A DNA stretch of 6,370 nucleotides from Acidobacteriota bacterium (GTDB taxonomy: Bacteria > Acidobacteriota > Terriglobia > Acidiferrales > UBA7541), in assembly GCA_003224075.1 (NCBI GenBank), contig QHYF01000302.1, positions 1-6,370 of the forward strand, read 5' to 3'. The translations under genes were made by a program, and so were the position numbers. Under the pieces are notes generated by a model that worked only from the letters and a program-made list of their open reading frames with translations, did not search any database and was not told the origin of the DNA. Positions 1 through 4,131 of the stretch are shown here, piece by piece; position 1 is the stretch's first letter, and each line of letters opens with the position of its first letter.

Positions 1-44
1 TGCTGTGGGTTTACATTTTGAGCTTGCTGGAATTTGCGCGCTAA
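1..44 (+). CDS. C-terminal end of an upstream gene, probably another cytochrome oxidase subunit (partial)
   Basis: Reading from base 3, the open frame gives LWVYILSLLEFAR and stops with TAA at 42-44. Only 13 codons are visible, so identity cannot be proven. The hydrophobic tail with Leu-Trp-Val-Tyr resembles the last transmembrane helix of heme-copper oxidase subunit III proteins, which typically end with a WHFVD..W segment followed by a short hydrophobic stretch. It lies directly upstream of a second subunit III gene on the same strand, with 48 nt to the preferred start. Paired subunit III-like genes occur in some oxidase operons, so this is a reasonable but weak inference. Another membrane subunit of the same oxidase would fit equally well. 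Confidence 0.4.
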   Translation, partial: LWVYILSLLEFAR

Positions 45-77
45 ACGAACGTTAACCGTTTTGCAGTGACACCTGAC

Positions 78-84
78 GAGGAGG
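78..84 (+). promoter_or_regulatory. Ribosome binding site that decides the subunit III start
   Basis: GAGGAGG lies 8 nt upstream of ATG 93 and is close to the ideal anti-16S complement. It falls inside the reading frame that would be opened by GTG 66, and nothing similar precedes that GTG. This favours the shorter protein. Confidence 0.7.
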
Positions 85-92
85 CCGAACGC

Positions 93-890
93 ATGGCTGA
101 GTCCGCTGTATCGCACGACATGCCCTCGGTTTACGAACCTTCGCTGTTTGGAACGTACTCCAAGAAAATCGGAATGTGGCTGTTCCTGCTTTCCGACTCG
201 CTGACGTTTGGCGCATTGCTCTATGCCTACAGCTACGGGCGCATTTCCACGGCGAATTGGCCCACGCCGTTCCATTCCGAGAGCATCGTTAACGCCACCA
301 TCATGACCGCGTTCTTGCTGACGAGTTCGCTGACCATGGTGCTGGCGGTAAGAGCATCGGTCCACGGCGATGCCAAGGCGCAGCGGCTCTGGTTGCTGGC
401 CACCATGGTATGCGGAACCGCATTCATCCTTCTTCACGGCCGCGAGTGGAGCAAATTGATCGCGGAAGGTCTGACGCTTCCGATGTTCCCGGCAGTGCCC
501 GGGCACGAAGCGGCCGGTGAGTTTGCCAACGTGGACAAGCTCGTGCCGCAGTTTCCCGCAACATTTTTTACCCTGACCGGGATGCACATGCTGCACGTGA
601 CGCTGGGAGTGATTTATCTCGGCGTGGTCGCGTTGCGGCGCACTTTCATTCCGATTCTCCTGGTTCTTTGGCTGGCGGCATGGCTGGGAACACCCGCGTA
701 CAGTCCTTTTCACTATGGCGCGCACGTGCTATTGCTGGCGGCCGTTGTTTGCGGAATCATCTTGTGGCTGAAGCCGAAGGTCTACGACTCGTCCGACGTG
801 GAAGTGGCTGGCCTGTACTGGCACTTCGTGGACCTGGTATGGATGTTCATCTTTCCGTTGGTGTATTTGATGTCCGCCAAGATTCTCTAG
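93..890 (+). CDS. coxC: Heme-copper (caa3-type) cytochrome c oxidase subunit III
   Basis: Membrane subunit of the terminal oxidase that reduces O2 to water and pumps protons; subunit III supports the catalytic subunit I. The family is shown by the helix-1 segment around residues 27-48 (GMWLFLLSDSLTFG), the EW..L...G motif after helix 3 (residues 118-126), the FFTLTGMHMLHVTLG helix (159-172), and the closing YWHFVDLVW motif (242-250). The start at 93 is preferred because GAGGAGG at 78-84 sits 8 nt before this ATG. The in-frame GTG at 66 would add 9 residues and has no ribosome binding site. The product is 265 residues. An extra hydrophobic block at about residues 184-227, which looks like two helices, lies between the HMLHV helix and the final helix, where most relatives have only a short loop. 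Subunit IV follows after 13 nt. Confidence 0.93.
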   Translation: MAESAVSHDMPSVYEPSLFGTYSKKIGMWLFLLSDSLTFGALLYAYSYGRISTANWPTPFHSESIVNATIMTAFLLTSSLTMVLAVRASVHGDAKAQRLWLLATMVCGTAFILLHGREWSKLIAEGLTLPMFPAVPGHEAAGEFANVDKLVPQFPATFFTLTGMHMLHVTLGVIYLGVVALRRTFIPILLVLWLAAWLGTPAYSPFHYGAHVLLLAAVVCGIILWLKPKVYDSSDVEVAGLYWHFVDLVWMFIFPLVYLMSAKIL

Positions 891-903
891 GAGCTGGAGG
901 GAT

Positions 904-1242
904 ATGGATACCATTCAGCAAGCCATCGCCGAGCGCGTCGCCGGAGAGCATCGGCATCACAAAAAGGCGCAATTCTTCTGGGTATGGGGCGCCCTGCTGG
1001 TGATGACCGCCATCGAAGTCTATCTGACCTATCAGAATATGCAGCCGACGAAGATGCTGACGATTTTGATGGGATTGTCGCTCATCAAGGCGGCGCTGAT
1101 CATCGGCTTCTTCATGCACCTGAAATACGAAGTATCGCGGATGAAGTGGCTGACCATGTGCTCGGTCGTGGCTTGCCTGATCCTAATGACGATCTTCTTT
1201 TTTCCAGACGCCTTCCGTATACTGTCGTTGGGAGTGAAATGA
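904..1242 (+). CDS. coxD: Cytochrome c oxidase subunit IV (prokaryotic caa3-type)
   Basis: Small membrane subunit of the same oxidase, 112 residues, the usual size for the prokaryotic COX4 family. A charged, His-rich N-terminus (EHRHHKK) is followed by three predicted transmembrane helices at about residues 24-43, 51-72 and 79-100. The family hallmark is the second helix with SLIKAALIIGFFMHLKYE, where the Lys-Ala and the FFMHLKYE end are strongly conserved. AGGAG at 889-893 overlaps the stop codon of subunit III and gives about 10 nt spacing, so translation is probably coupled to subunit III. A second GGAGG at 896-900 is too near the start. The stop codon (TGA 1240-1242) overlaps the ATG of the next small gene. 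This subunit is thought to assist assembly or stability and carries no cofactor. Confidence 0.92.
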   Translation: MDTIQQAIAERVAGEHRHHKKAQFFWVWGALLVMTAIEVYLTYQNMQPTKMLTILMGLSLIKAALIIGFFMHLKYEVSRMKWLTMCSVVACLILMTIFFFPDAFRILSLGVK

Positions 1243-1469
1243 GAATTCGCGCCACACTTCTCACCGCGGTGCTCCTGCTGTGGGCTGCGCCCGCCTTCAG
1301 CCAGGGTTGTGCAATGTGTCGCAGCTCCGCCGAAGCAACTTCCAAGGATGGACAGAAGGCTATCAGCAGAGGTGTGGTTGTACTTTTGGTGCCTCCGCTC
1401 GGAGTGATGTCGCTGGGCGTCGGATTGGCATTTCGTTACGGGAGGAAGCGCGACCTAGAACAAAACTGA
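1239..1469 (+). CDS. Small CxxC membrane protein, last gene of the oxidase operon, function unknown
   Basis: A 76-residue protein that starts with ATG overlapping the subunit IV stop (ATGA at 1239-1242), with GGAG at 1231-1234 just upstream. This arrangement points to translational coupling. Residues 1-21 look like a signal peptide or first helix (MRIR, a Leu-rich core, then APAFS). Next comes a short exported loop with QGCAMCRSS (Cys24, Cys27), then a second hydrophobic helix at about 45-66 and a basic tail (RYGRKRD). Both ends would be cytoplasmic with the Cys pair outside if the signal is not cleaved. Small proteins with a C-x-M-C loop are found in Acidobacteria and Bacteroidetes as uncharacterised proteins (from memory). 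Position suggests a role with the oxidase, for example copper or thiol chemistry during assembly, but nothing in the sequence proves this. Longer upstream in-frame starts lie inside subunit IV and are rejected. Confidence 0.72.
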   Translation: MRIRATLLTAVLLLWAAPAFSQGCAMCRSSAEATSKDGQKAISRGVVVLLVPPLGVMSLGVGLAFRYGRKRDLEQN

Positions 1470-1659
1470 GTGAGTCCACCGTTAAGAAAACGTAAGCCGC
1501 CCACTGAAGATAAAGGGACTTACGCGAGCGAGGCGCGCGAAACCAACGGAAGCACAATCGCGGCATCTGCAATGCGCCACATCCCTTGATTTTGCCAGGC
1601 TAATCCAGAGGAAATGCCTCGAGCGGCCACAGCGCCTGCGGAAGTCCAGCGAAGCTCTC
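1470..1659. other. Non-coding gap between the oxidase operon and the convergent small gene
   Basis: These 190 nt separate the + strand oxidase operon from the - strand 63-residue gene, so both transcripts must end here. I see no GC-rich hairpin followed by a T-run on either strand. The only inverted repeat noted is CGTAAG (1491-1496) with CTTACG (1519-1524), which is weak and has a 22-nt loop. Open frames crossing the region have no ribosome binding site and no protein-like composition. Termination may be Rho-dependent. Confidence 0.5.
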
Positions 1660-1851
1660 TCACCAACCCCTAATCGAAGGATCGGCAAGACTTCCAGCGG
1701 AAGAAGCTCTCGCGAGGCGGAGCTCCTCTAGAATTTTTTTCAATGTTCTGTCAATCGAGTAAAGCTTAAGAGGGGCAAGAACGAGAAGCACGATCAGAAG
1801 TACTCCCAAAATAATCAGACCGAAATAGGCGAACTCAGGAAGGCCCGTCAT
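1660..1851 (-). CDS. Small single-pass membrane protein, unknown function (63 aa)
   Basis: The frame encodes MTGLPEFAYF, then a very hydrophobic helix (residues 8-30, mostly Leu, Ile, Val), then YSIDRTLKKILEELRLAR, a likely amphipathic cytoplasmic helix, and a short polar tail ending RGW. Coding is supported by an ideal AAGGAG (complement of 1859-1864) placed 7 nt before ATG 1851, and by the sharp hydrophobic-then-amphipathic pattern. The frame stays open upstream to an ATG at 1926, but that would add 25 residues lacking a ribosome binding site, and it lies upstream of the candidate promoter. It stands alone, convergent with the oxidase operon. I recognise no family. A role as a small membrane regulator or scaffold is possible, but there is no evidence for it. 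Confidence 0.6.
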   Translation of the reverse strand: MTGLPEFAYFGLIILGVLLIVLLVLAPLKLYSIDRTLKKILEELRLARASSAGSLADPSIRGW

Positions 1852-1881
1852 CGCGACTCTCCTTGGAGACAATCGAATACG

Positions 1882-1910
1882 AACATACTCTGGTTTTGCG
1901 AGCGGTTCAA
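1882..1910 (-). promoter_or_regulatory. Candidate sigma70-type promoter for the 63-aa gene
   Basis: On the - strand, TTGAAC (complement of 1905-1910) and TATGTT (complement of 1882-1887) are separated by exactly 17 nt, with 4 of 6 matches to each consensus hexamer. Transcription would start near 1875, leaving a short leader of about 24 nt before ATG 1851 that includes the ribosome binding site. Such matches also arise by chance, so the call is tentative. Confidence 0.35.
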
Positions 1911-2014
1911 ACACCTCGAGTCCCATTGGCAGGTACCGCGACGCGAGGCCCCTTTTTCAGCGCGACTGGTCTGTTCACTGCGCGAATTGTCTAAGGAAGG
2001 GCGCGCGTTCCATT

Positions 2015-2028
2015 CCGGAACAGAATCC
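2015..2028 (+). repeat. 14-nt direct repeat, copy 1 (CCGGAACAGAATCC)
   Basis: Exact match to 2543-2556, 528 nt downstream. This copy lies in the non-coding divergent region. Its origin is unknown and chance cannot be excluded. Confidence 0.5.
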
Positions 2029-2226
2029 GTCAATGAAACGGCCCCTCACGATTAGACTGTGCAGGTTCGCAGAGCAACGACTAACCGATTGAATTCGCAC
2101 TGTTTTCGAGCCACGGAGTCTCCAACGATATGGCCTTTCCCTTGCAGCAAAAATCCCTCTCCTGAACGTCGTCTGACCTGTGAGGGTGGGTGCTTAGATT
2201 AGAGCGCCTGTCCGAGGCATTCTCTG

Positions 2227-2670
2227 ATGAGTACGAAATCCGGTGAGGCAGTAAACGCAGTGTCAAATTGCAAAACTGGCGCCAGCCCTCTTCCCCAGTT
2301 TTCCGACGTGCGAGTACTGGTTGTCGACGACGAAGCCCCGGCTCGAAATGTGTTGGCCCTCGTGCTCGCTCAAATTGGCCTTCGCTGCGAAAAAGCGGCC
2401 AACGGCGAAGAGGCACTTCGCATTCTTGAAGCGAAGCAAACGGACGTTGTCATTTCCGACCTGCAAATGCCTGGAATCTCGGGCATGGAGCTTCTGGCGA
2501 AGGTGCGTCAGCTCTATCCCCATCTGGTCTTCTTGGTGGTCACCGGAACAGAATCCTTATCTCGTGAAACCGTTTCAGGTGGATGCAAGCGTAGTGTCAA
2601 CCAGTCTTGCGCGGGCTTTGCACAAGAAGCGCCTGGAACAAGAAGTCGAGAACTACCGGCATCACCTTGA
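2227..2670 (+). CDS. Truncated receiver fragment as it would be translated
   Basis: From ATG 2227 the frame gives 147 residues. Residues about 27-107 are a good receiver with its phosphorylation site Asp78. After about residue 110 the sequence (SLSRETVSGG...) is no longer receiver-like and ends at 2668-2670. Helix 4, strand 5 and the conserved Lys are absent, so the domain is unlikely to fold or signal normally. This is the 5' part of the broken gene, not an independent family. Confidence 0.55.
   Translation: MSTKSGEAVNAVSNCKTGASPLPQFSDVRVLVVDDEAPARNVLALVLAQIGLRCEKAANGEEALRILEAKQTDVVISDLQMPGISGMELLAKVRQLYPHLVFLVVTGTESLSRETVSGGCKRSVNQSCAGFAQEAPGTRSRELPASP
2543..2556 (+). repeat. 14-nt direct repeat, copy 2, at the receiver lesion
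   Basis: CCGGAACAGAATCC here spans the junction between the surviving receiver strand 4 and the shifted frame. It is identical to 2015-2028 and both copies are followed within 10 nt by TGAAAC. The coincidence with the lesion suggests copied or misjoined sequence, but a fortuitous match is possible. Confidence 0.5.
2545..2557 (+). other. Lesion point: missing receiver segment and frame change
   Basis: The reading frame with VVTG ends its family resemblance at 2547, and the +1 frame resumes at TAT 2558 with YLVKPF. Only 10 nt (2548-2557) lie between these two anchors. No slippery heptamer or stimulating hairpin is evident, and receiver sequence is missing, which argues against programmed frameshifting. 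Confidence 0.65.
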
Positions 2671-3382
2671 GGAAATGGTTGCGGAACAGACCCAGCAACT
2701 GCGAGAGGCGTTGCGCGAGGTCGAGCGGAGCTATGAGCACACCCTTGAAGCTCTGGGCGTGGCTATTGATTTGCGAGACAGCTCGACGGCTGGACATTCG
2801 CGGCGGGTGTTCCTGTACTCGATAGAAATTGGCAAAGCGATGGGAGGCCTGGAACATGAGCTCAAAAATATCGCCATGGGCGCTTGGTTGCACGACATCG
2901 GCAAGCTCGCCATACCCGACGCGATTCTTCTTAAACCCGGATCTCTCACCGACGAAGAGCGACAGGTCATGCAGCGCCACGTACAGATCGGCTACGACCT
3001 CGTCAAAGGCATCCCCTTTCTCTCGAATGCCGCGGAAATCATCTTGGGACATCATGAGCGTTGCGACGGCAGCGGCTATCCGAGAGGCCTCAAAGCAGAA
3101 GAGATTCCGGTAGGCGCAAGAATTTTTGCCGTGGCAGATACGTTTGATGCTATGACTTCTGACCGGCCATATCGCCGCGCTCTTCCGTTTGCGGCGTCAC
3201 GCGAAGTCATTGAACGAGGAGCCGGGAAACAGTATGATGCGCACGTAGCGCGTGTATTCCTGAGCACTCCTGACGAAACCTGGCAAGAAATCCGCAGGGA
3301 AACGGCCGCTATCCAAGTCTTCTCGGTGGCCGCGGCGGATGACATTCAAGCGCTAAGCAGGCTTGTGAAGCCTGGAAGCTAA
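2558..3382 (+). CDS. HD-GYP phosphodiesterase half, open in the shifted frame
   Basis: The frame carries YLVKPFQVD, a helical linker (about 2621-2745, rich in Glu, Leu, Arg and Gln), then the HD-GYP domain. Visible catalytic parts are TAGHSRRV, the HD pair in LHDIGKL (2891-2896), the later His in MQRHVQIGYD, HHERCDGSGYP with GYP at 3074-3082, and VADTFDAMTSDRPYR. These are the expected metal and substrate residues, so the domain itself looks competent to hydrolyse c-di-GMP. Most relatives have Trp where this has Cys in HERCDG. If it is translated separately, ATG 2675 in the linker is the first ATG, but GAGGA there lies too close (about 1 nt) to be a good ribosome binding site. GTG codons at 2564, 2579 and 2594 are alternatives. 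Confidence 0.6.
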   Translation, partial: YLVKPFQVDASVVSTSLARALHKKRLEQEVENYRHHLEEMVAEQTQQLREALREVERSYEHTLEALGVAIDLRDSSTAGHSRRVFLYSIEIGKAMGGLEHELKNIAMGAWLHDIGKLAIPDAILLKPGSLTDEERQVMQRHVQIGYDLVKGIPFLSNAAEIILGHHERCDGSGYPRGLKAEEIPVGARIFAVADTFDAMTSDRPYRRALPFAASREVIERGAGKQYDAHVARVFLSTPDETWQEIRRETAAIQVFSVAAADDIQALSRLVKPGS

Positions 3383-3452
3383 CCCACGGAGCGATTCAGT
3401 CAAACTCGAACGCATCGCGAGTGGGAATAGCCTTCAAGCCGTGACCAAAGAG
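3383..3452. other. 70-nt gap between convergent genes
   Basis: The HD-GYP frame (+) and the receiver-PilZ gene (-) both end here. An inverted repeat ACTCG (3404-3408) / CGAGT (3418-3422) with a 9-nt loop is the only hairpin noted. It has a short stem and no T-run on either strand, so I do not call a terminator. Confidence 0.4.
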
Positions 3453-4118
3453 CTATTGCAAGACCCAGGGGCCCGTTTTCTCCTTGAAGCGGCATCCATA
3501 CAGGTGAGGCGGCGCCGAATTCCCATCCGCGTGGACGATCTCGGCTTTACCCACGTACTCCTCACGCCCCCCAACCATGTATATGTCCACGGCAGAATGA
3601 ACCGCGATCTCCGGCGTACAGGTGCATAAGAATCCACTCAGACTGACATTCTCCGTCATCGCGGCTTCCTCAAACTCATTTCCGTGAACGTCTTTGCCCC
3701 GCAGCTTCAGCCAAATCCGCAACCGGACGCGTACCTCGCTTCGTGGCGTGTACCGCTGGTCTTTCACGATTTTGTTCAGGCATGTCTTGAGCGCCTCGAA
3801 GTCGACCGGCTTTTCGAAATAGGCGGCTGCGCCCAGTTGCTTACAGTATTCCTTAGTTTGCGTGCCTGCCTCGCCGCTTACGATAACCACCGGGATGGTC
3901 TGTGTCCGGCTGAATGACGTGAACGTCTGACAGAGTTCGTAGCCGGAATACTTCGGCATGCGCAGGTCGAGCAGAATCGCGTCGGGCTTGTGCTCAAGCG
4001 CGAGGGCCAGGCCCTCCTCGGGCTGCCCGCTGCCGATGACTTCGTAGGTGTCGCCGAGTTCCAGGCCCATAAGCCGGCGCAGCGCCTCGTCGTCGTCCAC
4101 AACCAACAGCTTTCCCAT
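3453..4118 (-). CDS. Receiver-PilZ response regulator (c-di-GMP effector)
   Basis: A 221-residue cytoplasmic regulator. Residues 1-118 form an intact receiver: acidic pair Asp8/Asp9 (VVDDD), phosphoacceptor Asp51 (LLDLRMP), Ser81 (IVSGE) and Lys103 (FEKPVD). Residues about 122-221 match a PilZ domain, with the RxxxR motif at Arg126-Arg130 (RSEVR) and the NxSxxG motif at Asn157-Gly162 (NVSLSG). These are the two c-di-GMP contact motifs of the family. There is no DNA-binding domain, so output is expected through protein contacts that respond to both phosphorylation and c-di-GMP. AAGGAG (complement of 4126-4131) lies 7 nt before ATG 4118 and overlaps the end region of the upstream kinase, whose stop is only 13 nt away. 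The two are almost certainly co-transcribed, making this the likely partner of that kinase. It may affect motility, polysaccharide or biofilm functions, which the sequence does not specify. Confidence 0.88.
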   Translation of the reverse strand: MGKLLVVDDDEALRRLMGLELGDTYEVIGSGQPEEGLALALEHKPDAILLDLRMPKYSGYELCQTFTSFSRTQTIPVVIVSGEAGTQTKEYCKQLGAAAYFEKPVDFEALKTCLNKIVKDQRYTPRSEVRVRLRIWLKLRGKDVHGNEFEEAAMTENVSLSGFLCTCTPEIAVHSAVDIYMVGGREEYVGKAEIVHADGNSAPPHLYGCRFKEKTGPWVLQ

Positions 4119-4125
4119 CGGTCGG

Positions 4126-4131
4126 CTCCTT
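4126..4131 (-). promoter_or_regulatory. Strong ribosome binding site of the receiver-PilZ gene
   Basis: AAGGAG on the - strand sits 7 nt before ATG 4118 and directly after the kinase stop codon (complement of 4132-4134). Ribosomes finishing the kinase would sit over this site, which favours coupled translation of the two partners. Confidence 0.65.

Larger units (their letters stand above)
1852..2226. other. Divergent intergenic region (375 nt) with no gene seen
   Basis: This stretch lies between the - strand 63-aa gene and the + strand receiver/HD-GYP gene, so it should hold both promoters. The - strand promoter candidate is listed separately. For the + strand, CTGACC (2173-2178) and TAGATT (2195-2200), spaced by 16 nt, are a weak candidate. 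GAGG at 2214-2217 sits 9 nt before ATG 2227 as a modest ribosome binding site. A 14-nt copy of the sequence found at the lesion of the downstream gene occurs at 2015-2028. Frames open through here show no ribosome binding site and no recognisable protein. Confidence 0.45.
2227..3382 (+). pseudogene. Broken response regulator with receiver and HD-GYP c-di-GMP phosphodiesterase domains
   Basis: Taken across two frames, this is an RpfG-like regulator: a receiver, a coiled-coil linker, then an HD-GYP domain that would hydrolyse cyclic di-GMP in the cytoplasm. The first frame gives receiver strands 1-4 with the acidic pair Asp34/Asp35, phosphoacceptor Asp78 (VVISDLQMPG) and Thr106 (VVTG). The end of the receiver, YLVKPFQVD with the conserved Lys (2567-2569), continues in the +1 frame from 2558 and runs into the HD-GYP half. 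Thr and Lys are 25 nt apart, whereas both intact receivers in this window have 22 residues (66 nt), so about 41 nt are missing and the frame shifts. The second half is well preserved, so the break is recent or is a sequence error. It converges with the receiver-PilZ gene, 70 nt away. Confidence 0.75.

Noticed and set aside
48..60. Small palindromic cluster AACGTTAACCGTT between the first two genes as an operator
   Set aside because: It is very short, lies in an operon-internal gap, and nothing else supports regulation there.
668..1003. Long + strand frame across the end of subunit III and start of subunit IV
   Set aside because: It overlaps two clear oxidase genes in another frame, its translation is Arg/Gly/Ser-rich with no motif, and it lacks a ribosome binding site.
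1491..1524. Inverted repeat CGTAAG/CTTACG downstream of the oxidase operon as a terminator
   Set aside because: The stem is 6 bp with a 22-nt loop, it is poor in GC and has no T-run.
1482..1688. 68-residue - strand frame in the gap after the oxidase operon
   Set aside because: It is Arg/Ser-rich with no hydrophobic or motif pattern, overlaps the end of the better supported 63-aa gene, and has no usable ribosome binding site.
1660..1926. Longer 88-residue form of the small membrane protein
   Set aside because: The additional 25 residues lack a ribosome binding site and start upstream of the candidate promoter, while ATG 1851 has an ideal site.
2081..2416. 111-residue - strand frame opposite the receiver gene
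   Set aside because: It lies antisense to a well conserved receiver, its composition is Arg-rich and shadow-like, and there is no ribosome binding site.
2545..2570. Programmed ribosomal frameshifting in the receiver/HD-GYP gene
   Set aside because: There is no slippery heptamer, and joining the frames here still leaves about 41 nt of essential receiver sequence missing.
3404..3422. Inverted repeat ACTCG/CGAGT as a bidirectional terminator
   Set aside because: The stem is only 5 bp with a 9-nt loop and no T-run on either side.
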